Positions 1 through 8,248 of a DNA stretch of 64,000 nucleotides are shown piece by piece. Position 1 is the first letter of the stretch. Each line of letters starts with the position of its first letter. The notes under the pieces are model-generated. The model saw nothing but the letters and a program-made list of their open reading frames with translations, was not told where the DNA came from and did no database searches. Source of the stretch: an uncultured Mediterranea sp. (GTDB lineage: Bacteria; Bacteroidota; Bacteroidia; Bacteroidales; Bacteroidaceae); assembly GCF_902493215.1 (NCBI RefSeq), contig NZ_CABUOL010000017.1, positions 1-64,000 of the forward strand, in the 5' to 3' direction. The translations under genes and the position numbers were made by a program.

Positions 1-33
1 ATATATTTTGCGGGCGCGCGCGAAAGGAAAACG

Positions 34-166
34 ATGATTTAAGGAAGGGAAAACGATGATTTACGGACGGAAAAAAGGATGTGCACAAGGCAAAGGAAGG
101 ATGTGCACAGGAGGAGGACAGGATGTGCACAAGCTGACAAGAGAATGTGGAAAGGCTAAAATGGAG
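34..166. repeat. Degenerate 22-bp tandem repeat array (site 1)
   Basis: ATG triplets recur at 34, 56, 79, 101, 123 and 145, a period of 22 bp with one 23. The first two units share GATGATTTA and the next three share GATGTGCACA, where GTGCAC is a palindrome. No plausible reading frame uses them. The array lies just beyond the 3' end of the leftward gene that stops at 187. It has the same period and anchor as arrays near 11.2, 26.5, 45.9 and 57.7 kb. Confidence 0.7.
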
Positions 167-178
167 CAAAAAGCTCCA
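162..178 (-). terminator. Short hairpin terminator after the small membrane protein gene
   Basis: Perfect 6-bp stem TGGAGC/GCTCCA around a five-base loop. Read leftward it is followed by ATTTTAG, and it begins 8 bases beyond the stop at 187. The stem is short, so termination strength is uncertain. Confidence 0.5.
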
Positions 179-186
179 CTTACAAG

Positions 187-531
187 TCACCCCTTCAGCT
201 CCTTTTCTTCTTCCTGAGGTATGCGAATAGAAGTATAAAGTTCGAGAATAGCCGCAATAGTCAGGCTGACAATCCATTCATTGCCATGCGTAAAAAACAT
301 AAAGGCACCCGTAAGTACCAAAATAAGCGCACCAAATATCTGCTGACGACGCAAACGCCGGATGGCCATATTCTGCACTCGCGTGGGCGTATTGATCTGC
401 GCCAAAGCAAACAACCCCGCCCCAATGGTATAGACATAAGGCGACAACGCCCAACCTGTAACATACACAGCCGCACCCGTAAGCACCATCACGGCTCCCA
501 CTACCAGAAAAGCCTGCATCAATTGTTTCAT
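187..531 (-). CDS. Small four-helix inner membrane protein, unknown function
   Basis: A 114-residue protein with about four hydrophobic helices (roughly residues 7-27, 32-45, 64-81 and 86-98), a basic loop RRLRRQQ between helices 2 and 3, and an acidic/basic tail. The pattern suits an integral membrane protein with no visible catalytic motif, and I do not recognise a named family. It starts 11 bases after the DivIC/FtsB-like gene stops, so the two are probably one transcript. The pairing hints at an envelope or division role, which is inference only. Confidence 0.75.
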   Translation of the reverse strand: MKQLMQAFLVVGAVMVLTGAAVYVTGWALSPYVYTIGAGLFALAQINTPTRVQNMAIRRLRRQQIFGALILVLTGAFMFFTHGNEWIVSLTIAAILELYTSIRIPQEEEKELKG

Positions 532-542
532 AGTTTCTCCTT

Positions 543-839
543 TTACTCGTCAAAAACAAAAATATCCTCATTGGGTTTCTTCATCAGATACCTTTCGCGA
601 GCCACACGTTCGATGGCACCCGAATCGACAGCCAACTCGCCCAAACGCTCCGTACTCTGCTCGTATTCATTCCGATACTTCTCGATTTCGCTACGAAGCA
701 CCTGCTCCTCGTGGACATATTTCATCCGTCGGATAATGCTGTTTTCATCCAGAAAAACAATGATTACGGCAAAAACTCCGACCGTAATCAAGTATTTATG
801 CTTCCGGACAAAGAGCCAAAAAGATACCAATCTGCCCAT
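543..839 (-). CDS. DivIC/FtsB-like septum formation initiator
   Basis: A 98-residue bitopic protein: short cytoplasmic N-terminus, one membrane helix at about residues 15-31, then a heptad-rich coiled coil (about 38-70) and a terminal segment RVARERYLMKKPNEDIFVFDE that resembles the conserved end of DivIC/FtsB proteins. The length is normal for the family. Such proteins join FtsL and FtsQ/DivIB in the divisome and help activate septal peptidoglycan synthesis. The gene is divergent from dnaX and leads a two-gene unit with the small membrane protein. A TATCTTTG -7 box for this strand lies at 886-893. Confidence 0.88.
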   Translation of the reverse strand: MGRLVSFWLFVRKHKYLITVGVFAVIIVFLDENSIIRRMKYVHEEQVLRSEIEKYRNEYEQSTERLGELAVDSGAIERVARERYLMKKPNEDIFVFDE

Positions 840-885
840 TTCTCAATGATATTCGTTATATGATTCAGTTCACTGCTTTATGCCA

Positions 886-893
886 CAAAGATA
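886..893 (-). promoter_or_regulatory. Bacteroidetes -7 box for the divIC-like gene
   Basis: The reverse strand reads TATCTTTG, an exact TAnnTTTG match, about 47 bases upstream of the start at 839. No good TTTG -33 box is seen at 19-21 bases. Confidence 0.5.
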
Positions 894-924
894 AGATGAA
901 TAACTGAAAAATCATCGAAACCGG

Positions 925-1047
925 TTTCGATATTTTGTTCTACGCTTACCTTTCACTATCTTTTAATAAGATAGGATGCGGTTCGGTAGAAAAAACATCT
1001 GAAACAAGTTTCAATATTTTGTTCTACGCTTACCTTTCACTATCTTT
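925..1047 (+). repeat. Duplicated 39-bp promoter segment upstream of dnaX
   Basis: Bases 925-963 and 1009-1047 are identical at 38 of 39 positions and sit 84 bp apart. Both contain TTTG, a 19-base spacer and TATCTTT. The second copy continues with G, giving a full TAnnTTTG box; the first continues with T. Confidence 0.9.
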
Positions 1048-1048
1048 G
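1018..1048 (+). promoter_or_regulatory. dnaX promoter (-33 TTTG, -7 TATCTTTG)
   Basis: TTTG at 1018-1021, a 19-base spacer, and TATCTTTG at 1041-1048. This is a full match to the Bacteroidetes primary sigma factor consensus. Transcription would begin near 1055, about 30 bases before the dnaX ATG. Confidence 0.8.
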
Positions 1049-1083
1049 CGCTATTATGTAAGTGACAAGAACATCCAGCATAT

Positions 1084-2898
1084 ATGGAAAACTATATCGT
1101 ATCGGCACGGAAATATCGCCCGACAACGTTTGACTCGGTCGTAGGCCAACGCGCCCTGACCACCACTTTGAAGAATGCCATTGCTACGGGCAAACTGGCA
1201 CATGCCTATCTGTTTTGCGGCCCTCGAGGTGTGGGCAAGACGACCTGCGCCCGCATCTTTGCCAAAACCATCAACTGCCTGAGCCCCACGGCCGACGGCG
1301 AAGCCTGTAACGAGTGTGAATCGTGCAAGGCTTTCAACGAACAGCGTTCGTACAACATACATGAACTGGATGCCGCTTCAAACAACTCGGTAGACGATAT
1401 CCGACAGCTGGTCGAGCAAGTACGCATCCCGCCTCAGATAGGAAAATACAAAGTTTATATCATAGACGAGGTGCACATGCTCTCCACATCGGCCTTCAAC
1501 GCCTTCCTGAAGACACTTGAAGAGCCGCCGCGCCATGCCATCTTCATCCTTGCCACTACGGAGAAGCACAAGATTCTGCCCACCATCCTGTCGAGATGCC
1601 AGATTTATGACTTCAACCGCATCAGTGTAGAAGACACGGTAGCCCATCTGGCCTATGTGGCCTCCAAGGAGGGAGTGACGGCCGAGCCTGAGGCGCTGAA
1701 CGTCATTGCCATGAAAGCCGACGGCGGCATGCGCGATGCCCTCTCCATTTTCGACCAGGTAGTCAGCTTCACAGGTGGAAACATCACTTACCAGAATGCC
1801 ATCGACAATCTGAACGTTCTTGATTATGAATACTATTTCCGCCTGACTGATCTCTTTTTGGAAAACAAGGTGCCTGACGCCCTGCTGTTATTCAACGAAG
1901 TCTTGGGCAAAGGATTCGACGGGAACCATTTCATTACAGGCCTGTCATCACATCTGCGCGACCTGCTCGTCAGCAAGGATGCTTCGACCCTGCCTCTGCT
2001 TCAAGTAGGAGCCTGTATCCGCGAACGTTATCAGACGCAAGCGCAGAAGTGCCCCCTCCCCTTCCTGTACCGAGCCATGAAACTATGCAACGACTGCGAC
2101 CTGAACTATCGGGCCAGTAAAAACAAACGTCTGCTGGTAGAACTGACACTGATACAGCTGGCGCAAATCACATCGGGCGAGGAAGATGCCATCAGTGGAG
2201 GGCGTAGCCCTAAGCAAGTAATAAAACCCGTATTCAACCAACAACCGGTACCTGCGCCACAGGAACAACCGGCTCAGTCAAGCGTCACTCCTGCAAAAGT
2301 GTCCGCACAGCCTCAGCCAACTATACCTCAGCAGACTCCGAACCAACAGACGCCTTCCCCTACCGCCGCCAGTCTGCTGGCCAAAGAAAAGGAAGAAAAG
2401 AAGATCCCCGTCATGAGAATGGGAGGACTTGGTGTATCCATTAAGCAACACCCGCAAACCCCAACTTCTCCAAGTACGCAGACGTCTGCCGCTCCTGCGA
2501 CAGAAGCAGCCGCTCCCCAACAACCTGAAGAAGATTACATCTTCAATGAACGCGACGTCAATTACTATTGGCAGGAATATGCCGGCCAGCTGCCTGTAGA
2601 ACAAGTGGCCATTGCCAAACGCATGCACAACATGCACCCCACCCTGCTGAACGACACAACTTTCGAAGTGACAGTCGACAATGAAATCATTTCAAAAGAA
2701 TTCACAACCCTGATACCTTCCATACAAAACTATCTTCGTACACGGCTGAAAAACAGAAAAGTAATGATGACAGTCCGTATCAGTGCTCCCAGTGAGAAGA
2801 CTCGTGCCTACGGACGTGTGGAAAAGTTCCAAATGATGGCACAGAAAAACAATGCGCTATTAAAGCTGAAAGAAGAATTAGGACTTGAACTATACTAA
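1084..2898 (+). CDS. dnaX: DNA polymerase III subunit gamma/tau
   Basis: A 604-residue clamp-loader ATPase. The N-terminus VSARKYRPTTF is typical of DnaX. Walker A GPRGVGKTT lies near residue 46, followed by a Cys cluster of the DnaX zinc module (about residues 62-80), the DEVH Walker B segment (about 126) and a sensor region with LSRC (about 169). A Pro/Gln/Thr-rich linker spans about 375-480 before a C-terminal domain that would correspond to the tau polymerase-binding part. It loads the beta clamp and links the polymerase to the helicase. I looked for the A6G slippery heptamer used in E. coli for the gamma form and did not find it. The start follows a strong promoter. It stands alone, divergent from the division gene. 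Confidence 0.97.
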   Translation: MENYIVSARKYRPTTFDSVVGQRALTTTLKNAIATGKLAHAYLFCGPRGVGKTTCARIFAKTINCLSPTADGEACNECESCKAFNEQRSYNIHELDAASNNSVDDIRQLVEQVRIPPQIGKYKVYIIDEVHMLSTSAFNAFLKTLEEPPRHAIFILATTEKHKILPTILSRCQIYDFNRISVEDTVAHLAYVASKEGVTAEPEALNVIAMKADGGMRDALSIFDQVVSFTGGNITYQNAIDNLNVLDYEYYFRLTDLFLENKVPDALLLFNEVLGKGFDGNHFITGLSSHLRDLLVSKDASTLPLLQVGACIRERYQTQAQKCPLPFLYRAMKLCNDCDLNYRASKNKRLLVELTLIQLAQITSGEEDAISGGRSPKQVIKPVFNQQPVPAPQEQPAQSSVTPAKVSAQPQPTIPQQTPNQQTPSPTAASLLAKEKEEKKIPVMRMGGLGVSIKQHPQTPTSPSTQTSAAPATEAAAPQQPEEDYIFNERDVNYYWQEYAGQLPVEQVAIAKRMHNMHPTLLNDTTFEVTVDNEIISKEFTTLIPSIQNYLRTRLKNRKVMMTVRISAPSEKTRAYGRVEKFQMMAQKNNALLKLKEELGLELY

Positions 2899-2990
2899 TT
2901 TTCAACACATTGCACGACATCCTTATTTAGAAAGAGAACAAATTAAGTTAAAAAGGACAGACAGAGGCAACAACCAATTTGGAAAAGCAT

Positions 2991-2998
2991 TACTTTTG
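2991..2998 (+). promoter_or_regulatory. -7 box for the ferredoxin gene
   Basis: TACTTTTG is an exact TAnnTTTG match 43 bases before the ferredoxin ATG. The nearest upstream TTTG (2978-2981) is too close for a normal -33 element, so only the -7 box is supported. Confidence 0.5.
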
Positions 2999-3041
2999 TC
3001 CTTTGTAATTAGTACTAATAATAACTTAAAAATTAACGAAA

Positions 3042-3212
3042 ATGGCTTACGTAATTAGTGACGATTGTATTGCTTGCGGCACTTGCATCGACGAGTGTCC
3101 GGTAGGCGCTATCTCTGAAGGTGACAAGTATTCTATCGACCCTGAAGCTTGCACAGAATGTGGTACTTGCGCAGATGTTTGTCCTTCTGAGGCTATTCAT
3201 CCGGGAGCATAA
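3042..3212 (+). CDS. 2[4Fe-4S] ferredoxin
   Basis: A short 56-residue gene. Two CxxCxxCxxxCP motifs are present: Cys9, 12, 15, 19 and Cys37, 40, 43, 47. This is the classic clostridial-type ferredoxin holding two [4Fe-4S] clusters, a low-potential electron carrier for enzymes such as pyruvate:ferredoxin oxidoreductase. The length fits the family exactly. It is a single-gene unit with its own -7 box upstream and a strong hairpin terminator immediately downstream. Confidence 0.96.
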   Translation: MAYVISDDCIACGTCIDECPVGAISEGDKYSIDPEACTECGTCADVCPSEAIHPGA

Positions 3213-3234
3213 ATACAATCTTTCAGGAAAAATA

Positions 3235-3269
3235 AAGGGATGTGCCACAAAGACACATCCCTTTTTATT
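3235..3269. terminator. Rho-independent terminator, probably bidirectional
   Basis: A 10-bp perfect stem AAGGGATGTG/CACATCCCTT around a 9-base loop, followed by a T-rich tail on the + strand. The opposite strand also ends in TTTATTTTT, so the hairpin may serve both the ferredoxin gene and the leftward lipoprotein operon that stops at 3300. Confidence 0.85.
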
Positions 3270-3299
3270 TGCATTGTTCCAACCTGATAGCATCCATTT

Positions 3300-5213
3300 T
3301 CACTTCTTGATACACCGTATTGCCAATCCGGCATAACACTCTTCCCCCTTGGGATGATTGCCTCCAAAACCTACCTCATTTGAATTTCCCTTCAGCATAA
3401 TGGATTCTTCGGTCAACGTGCAAGGTTCATCACCGCCTATCCAATAAGCAGCAGTCGTCTGCCAATTATAATGAGCCGTATTCCCCTCTCCATTGAATAT
3501 ATACAATCCATTAGGCAAGATACCCAACCCCGTATCATTCGTAACCGGAGAAACTGTATCCGAATCAGTGAATCCCTTCCATGTGCCCGCTTTCAGCCGC
3601 GAGACATCCTGACCCACATAATTGACCAGCCTGTCCCAATCCTGTCTCGTAGGTATTCTCCAGCCATAAGGTGCCAGTTCACCTGCCAACAAAGCTTCAC
3701 CTGTATAAAAATAGCAGTTTTTGTTTTTCAGATATCCAGCATATCCCAATTGTGCAATCAATGCTAAAGAGACGTCTGATTTCGAATACCGAGTGGCCCG
3801 TAAATCTTCACCCATCCAATACTGTCCACCCACTTTTACTATCGGATAAGTCTGAAGCTCTCCTCCTCGTATATCCCTCAAGGTATAACAGCTGACATTG
3901 ATATTCGCGACATCCTCCGGCTTATCCAAACAAATGTTTCCACTACTATCAATATAAAATTCTTTAATCGGCTGCCTTGTACCTGCCTTGTACCCAAAGA
4001 TATTGTCATCCACTTGCCATTGGATGCTACCTCCATGCACAGATTCGCCCGTATCAAGCAATTGAAGTACAGTTCCCTTTGTCAAGTCGGCTTGTTCTCC
4101 ACGAACCGGATAAACTACAATAGCCTGAGTATCCAGCCCATACTCTTCTGAGAACAAGAACTCTTTACAAACCTCAGCTACGGGAGTGCTATTCAGGTAA
4201 ACCCGATATACCTTCGATGGGCCGAAGGAGAGAGCGGCCGTTTTTACCGAAGAAAGACTCACCTGGGTATCACTCTCCCCTTTTTCAACCATTCCCCATT
4301 CCTTGATACTACTTACTGCCCCACTTAAGGTATGGCTTGTCGACTGAAAGGCATTAATACTGATTTCACAGATAGCATCACTCTTCATATCGACCTCTGG
4401 CATAGGGCAAACATATATTTTGCCATTCCACTCCATCGTAAGCATCTGCTGTCCATCAACCTTCCCTTGTGGAATAACAATGAATTCCTTACCCGTCAGC
4501 TGCTTGTCTTCTACCTGCCATTCGCCATAAGGTATAATATCAGCAGAGGTAGCCAACTGACTAAAAGTATCTGTCAAAAAATCATACTCAGCCTCTGTAT
4601 AAAATCCACTGGCAATAATCCTCGGATCTGCTTCCAACAAATCATCTGCTGTTTCCCCTTCCGATGGCACCAAAATCAACTTTATTTTGCAGAACTTATG
4701 TTGAAATTTAAGTTCAACAGGGTCAGGGCTACTGGTTACTTGAGGAGTTTCCGCTACCAAGAAATCCGAATAAGAGAAACCATTCTTTGTGCTTTGATCG
4801 GTCTGTACTCCAACCGTCATTTTACTACTACCAGCTTCAAGCCCCGTTTTCTGATAAGGATAATAGCAAATCATGCCGAGTGTACTTTCACCTTCCGGAT
4901 AAAATATTTCCCGTTCGGGTATCAAAGCATCGGTTCCGTCACACACCAATCTTAAATTGTCTATATAACGTTGCCCAGTAATATTTCCTGTACCGATTGT
5001 TGCAAAAAGCCCCGTTTCGTCGCCACCATCAAAAGCATTGCCAGTTATCTTGGTACCGCTCTTTTGCAACTTTACAGTAAATGTAATAGGTACAGTTCCG
5101 ACCAGTACATCGTCAGCTATATGATTCACACAAGATACAAACAGTAATTGAACCGCCAGCCATCCAACCCACCCGTTCTTCACATGTCTCATAGCAAACC
5201 TCATAACATTCAT
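3300..5213 (-). CDS. Fimbrillin-like lipoprotein with C-terminal FISUMP domain (paralogue 1)
   Basis: A 637-residue exported lipoprotein. The hydrophobic leader ends in a lipobox-like LFVSC. The first 300 or so residues resemble the Mfa-like/FimA-like fimbrillin fold of Bacteroidetes (segments such as PITFT, YIDNLRL, FYPEG and an ELKFQHKFCKIKL-type strand). The last 170 residues, with GGQYWMGEDLRAT, GWRIPTRQDWDRL and a terminal GLAIRCIKK, match the Fibrobacter succinogenes major paralogous domain. Likely on the outer surface; the exact role (adhesion or fimbrial tip) is inferred. It follows its paralogue by 9 bases and shares its domain order, so the pair arose by duplication. Start choice among Met1, Met4 and Met8 is uncertain. 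Confidence 0.85.
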   Translation of the reverse strand: MNVMRFAMRHVKNGWVGWLAVQLLFVSCVNHIADDVLVGTVPITFTVKLQKSGTKITGNAFDGGDETGLFATIGTGNITGQRYIDNLRLVCDGTDALIPEREIFYPEGESTLGMICYYPYQKTGLEAGSSKMTVGVQTDQSTKNGFSYSDFLVAETPQVTSSPDPVELKFQHKFCKIKLILVPSEGETADDLLEADPRIIASGFYTEAEYDFLTDTFSQLATSADIIPYGEWQVEDKQLTGKEFIVIPQGKVDGQQMLTMEWNGKIYVCPMPEVDMKSDAICEISINAFQSTSHTLSGAVSSIKEWGMVEKGESDTQVSLSSVKTAALSFGPSKVYRVYLNSTPVAEVCKEFLFSEEYGLDTQAIVVYPVRGEQADLTKGTVLQLLDTGESVHGGSIQWQVDDNIFGYKAGTRQPIKEFYIDSSGNICLDKPEDVANINVSCYTLRDIRGGELQTYPIVKVGGQYWMGEDLRATRYSKSDVSLALIAQLGYAGYLKNKNCYFYTGEALLAGELAPYGWRIPTRQDWDRLVNYVGQDVSRLKAGTWKGFTDSDTVSPVTNDTGLGILPNGLYIFNGEGNTAHYNWQTTAAYWIGGDEPCTLTEESIMLKGNSNEVGFGGNHPKGEECYAGLAIRCIKK

Positions 5214-5222
5214 TATTATAGA

Positions 5223-7109
5223 TTATTTCTTAATACAACGGATAGATAATGCTTTATAATAATCTTGTCCGTTTACCAACGATGAAGACATATAAAATTC
5301 ATTGGATCCACCAGTAAAGAATATTATCTTCTCCGCAATAGCATGCCCCTCATTTGCCATACTCCAATATCCATTCAAATTCCCATGATTATTATGTTTA
5401 CCGTTTAACCAAGTTCCGTAAGGACAGACACTGAACCCTGTCAAGTTTGTGGCCGGCTGAACATCACCCATTTCCCCTGTAGAAAGAGCCCATTCACCCA
5501 TTTTCAACAACGAAGCATCATTACCTACATAATTCTTCAACTGTTCCCAATCCTTCTCTGTAGGGATACTCCAACCACGAGGACTCAATTCATCGGCCAA
5601 TACACCTTCACCATTATAATAGTAATATTCCATTCCATCAGGTTTGAAATAACCGCTACCTTCACCCAAATTCACTTTTTGTTCAAGTGGTTTTCCATTA
5701 CGGTAACAAGTAGCCCGCAAGTCTTCCTTCATCCAATATTGGGTACCGATTTTTACGACAGGATAGACCTGCGTATTTTTTTCACGCATATCCCGTATAA
5801 CAAAAGCTATAATGTCACAATTTACAGCGCCTTCAGCCGACATCAAATCGGTCGTTCCATCCGACTTGACATACATTTTGTCTACAATTGCCATATCTCC
5901 TTCTTCATACGTAAAACTGTTCCCTTCCACATCCCATCGAAGTGTTCCTCCACAAATAGCCTTATCCGTATCCAATAATTTAAGTACCGTTCCCTTGGTC
6001 AAATCAGGCAATTCAGTGTCCGACACTACTGGGTAAGCGACAATCGCTCTGGATGTCAACGTTTCCGATTTAAGATATTCCCGACAAACATCCACCACCG
6101 GATTTCCTTCATGATATACCCGATATACATCGGACGTCTTAAAAGAAAAGACAGCTGTATGGATAGCCAAATTATCAGCTGTATTGTCTGTCGTACCTCC
6201 TTCAGCTACTGTCCAATCGGTTATCGTTCCTGCCATACCTGTCAATGTTGAATTTCCACTTTGCGTAACAGTCACAACAATTTCGCATTGGGTACCAGCC
6301 TCCATTGTAAGCTCCGGCATACTGCAAGTATACATCCGCCCGTTCCAGTCCAATACGATGCACTGCCCTTCAGTGCCCAACTTCTGCGGAACGATAATCA
6401 ACTCTTTACCAGTCAGTTTTTCTCCTGTACTGTTCCATATACCATTAGGTACGACATCCGATACTCCTTTCAAATCCGAGATACTTCCGTCTGTCAGATT
6501 ATAGTCAGCCTGTGTACATACTCCCGATACAATCACTTCCGGATTATCAGCCAAAAGATCTTCAACCGCTTCACCTTCACCAGGCACAAGAGCTATTTGT
6601 AGTTTGGCAAACTTATGTTCAAAGTTCAGCTCCACAGTTTCTTCACTGCTTATTACTCCTTGTTTCTTGGCCAACAGAAAATCACTTTTTGATAAGCCTT
6701 CCTTTGTACTCTGATCATTCTGCACAGACACTTTCAATGAAGCATATCCGTCTTCTGCTCCAACTTCCTGATAGGGATGGTAGCACACAAAATCCAATGC
6801 GGCACCTCCATCGGGATAAAACACTGTTTTCTCAGGTATAAAACGATCCCCGCCATTACACGTCAGACGCAAGTTGTCAATATACCTTTCACCGTCTACA
6901 GTTCCCGGTGTCAACATTGCGTACAAGCCGATTTCATCGCCCGTTTCGAAAGATGTTGCATTTACTTTAGTAGCAGTCTTTTCAAGAATACCAGTAAAAG
7001 TAATCGGAATATTTCCCGGCTGAACATTTAAAGACTCAGTTTCGTTCACACAAGACATGTTCAATGACATGATACACAATAGCAAAATAATAGCTGATGG
7101 ATATCTCAT
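5223..7109 (-). CDS. Fimbrillin-like lipoprotein with C-terminal FISUMP domain (paralogue 2)
   Basis: A 628-residue lipoprotein: signal peptide with lipobox-like LNMSC near residue 19, fimbrillin-like N-terminal half (PITFTG, YIDNLRLTCNGG, FYPDGGAALDF, NFEHKFAKLQI) and a C-terminal FISUMP domain (GTQYWMKEDLRATCY, GWSIPTEKDWEQL, ALSIRCIKK). It shares layout and many blocks with the next gene, but the two differ widely at residue level, so the duplication is not recent. It is the first gene of a two-gene leftward operon with a full-consensus promoter at 7160-7190. No Mfa/Fim assembly genes are nearby, so export as a free lipoprotein rather than a polymerised fimbria is possible. Confidence 0.86.
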   Translation of the reverse strand: MRYPSAIILLLCIMSLNMSCVNETESLNVQPGNIPITFTGILEKTATKVNATSFETGDEIGLYAMLTPGTVDGERYIDNLRLTCNGGDRFIPEKTVFYPDGGAALDFVCYHPYQEVGAEDGYASLKVSVQNDQSTKEGLSKSDFLLAKKQGVISSEETVELNFEHKFAKLQIALVPGEGEAVEDLLADNPEVIVSGVCTQADYNLTDGSISDLKGVSDVVPNGIWNSTGEKLTGKELIIVPQKLGTEGQCIVLDWNGRMYTCSMPELTMEAGTQCEIVVTVTQSGNSTLTGMAGTITDWTVAEGGTTDNTADNLAIHTAVFSFKTSDVYRVYHEGNPVVDVCREYLKSETLTSRAIVAYPVVSDTELPDLTKGTVLKLLDTDKAICGGTLRWDVEGNSFTYEEGDMAIVDKMYVKSDGTTDLMSAEGAVNCDIIAFVIRDMREKNTQVYPVVKIGTQYWMKEDLRATCYRNGKPLEQKVNLGEGSGYFKPDGMEYYYYNGEGVLADELSPRGWSIPTEKDWEQLKNYVGNDASLLKMGEWALSTGEMGDVQPATNLTGFSVCPYGTWLNGKHNNHGNLNGYWSMANEGHAIAEKIIFFTGGSNEFYMSSSLVNGQDYYKALSIRCIKK

Positions 7110-7159
7110 AGCGATTAGATTGTTTTATAAGTTTGTTTTGTTTTTAATAATCACTTCGC

Positions 7160-7190
7160 CAAAAATAGTCAAAAATATTTTAACTACAAA
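7160..7190 (-). promoter_or_regulatory. Promoter of the fimbrillin-like lipoprotein operon
   Basis: Reverse strand: TTTG (7190-7187), a 19-base spacer, then TATTTTTG (7167-7160). It matches the Bacteroidetes consensus fully and leaves a leader of about 45 bases before the ATG at 7109. Confidence 0.8.
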
Positions 7191-7269
7191 ATAAAAACGC
7201 TCTTATTTTTTCTAAAATTAACTCCAACAGCTTCTAAGCTATAGCTAAAATCAAAAACTATATTTTTAC

Positions 7270-7300
7270 TTTGTGCTTCTTTCGTTTTTCCCTACCTTTG
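7270..7300 (+). promoter_or_regulatory. metA promoter
   Basis: TTTG at 7270-7273, a 19-base spacer and TACCTTTG at 7293-7300, about 30 bases before the chosen metA start at 7331. It shows that a longer reading frame beginning at 7271 cannot be the real start. Confidence 0.82.
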
Positions 7301-7330
7301 AGCCATCAAACTATAAATACCAAAACAACC

Positions 7331-8248
7331 ATGCCACTCAATCTACCAGACAAGTTGCCTGCCATCGAACTGCTGAAGCGGGAAAACATATTTGTCATAG
7401 ACAACTCACGAGCTACCAAACAGGACATTCGCCCCTTGAGAATTGTGATTCTCAACCTGATGCCACTGAAAATTACTACGGAAACAGATCTTGTCAGACT
7501 GTTGTCGAACACACCGTTACAGATAGAAATCTCCTTCATGAAGATAAAAAGCCATACACCCAAGAATACACCTATCGAACACATGAAGGCATTCTATACG
7601 GACTTCGAACAGATGAGAAATGAGAAATACGACGGCATGATCATCACAGGGGCACCCGTAGAACAGATGGAGTTCGAGGAAGTAAGCTATTGGGGTGAGA
7701 TTACAGAAATCTTCGATTGGGCACGTACGCACATCACTTCTACCCTATATATCTGCTGGGCTGCACAAGCGGGACTATACCACCACTATGGCGTACCGAA
7801 GTATTCACTGGACAAAAAGATGTTCGGCATCTTCGAACACCGCACCCTGCAACCCTTGCATCCCATTTTCCGTGGATTCGACGATGTATTCTACGTTCCC
7901 CACAGCCGGCATACGGAAGTGCGCCGTGAAGATATCCTGAAAGTGAAGGAACTGACTCTGCTTTCGGAGTCGGACGAAGCGGGAGTATACATGGCCATGG
8001 CACGCGGAGGACGTGAATTTTTCGTAACCGGTCATTCGGAATACTCTCCCCTGACACTGGATACAGAGTATCGTCGCGACCTGGGCAAAGGGCTGCCCAT
8101 CGACATGCCGAAAAATTACTATATAGACAACAATCCCGACAAAGGGGTACTGGTACGCTGGAGAGGGCATGCCAACCTGCTCTTTACCAACTGGCTGAAC
8201 TACTTCGTATATCAAGAGACCCCGTATAACATCAACGAGATTGAATGA
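7331..8248 (+). CDS. metA: Homoserine O-acyltransferase MetA, predicted acetyl-CoA specific
   Basis: A 305-residue enzyme of methionine synthesis that acylates L-homoserine. The catalytic set of the MetA (HTS) family is visible: Cys142 in YICWAAQ, with His235 and Glu237 in TGHSEYSP. Residue 111, in TGAPVEQMEF, is Glu; in this family Glu111 is associated with acetyl-CoA use and Gly111 (E. coli) with succinyl-CoA use. The product is therefore more likely homoserine O-acetyltransferase than the succinyltransferase usually written for metA. The start at 7331 (MPLNLPDKLPAIE) matches family N-termini and follows the promoter at 7270-7300. Its stop overlaps the start of the next gene by 4 bases, so the two are probably translationally coupled. 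Confidence 0.96.
   Translation: MPLNLPDKLPAIELLKRENIFVIDNSRATKQDIRPLRIVILNLMPLKITTETDLVRLLSNTPLQIEISFMKIKSHTPKNTPIEHMKAFYTDFEQMRNEKYDGMIITGAPVEQMEFEEVSYWGEITEIFDWARTHITSTLYICWAAQAGLYHHYGVPKYSLDKKMFGIFEHRTLQPLHPIFRGFDDVFYVPHSRHTEVRREDILKVKELTLLSESDEAGVYMAMARGGREFFVTGHSEYSPLTLDTEYRRDLGKGLPIDMPKNYYIDNNPDKGVLVRWRGHANLLFTNWLNYFVYQETPYNINEIE

Noticed and set aside
2380..2410. Programmed frameshift site for a short DnaX gamma form
   Set aside because: The region is A-rich (AAAGAAAAGGAAGAAAAG) but lacks the A AAA AAG type heptamer and a clear downstream stem.
7301..7330. SAM or other riboswitch upstream of metA
   Set aside because: Only about 25 bases separate the predicted transcript start from the ATG, too short for a riboswitch.
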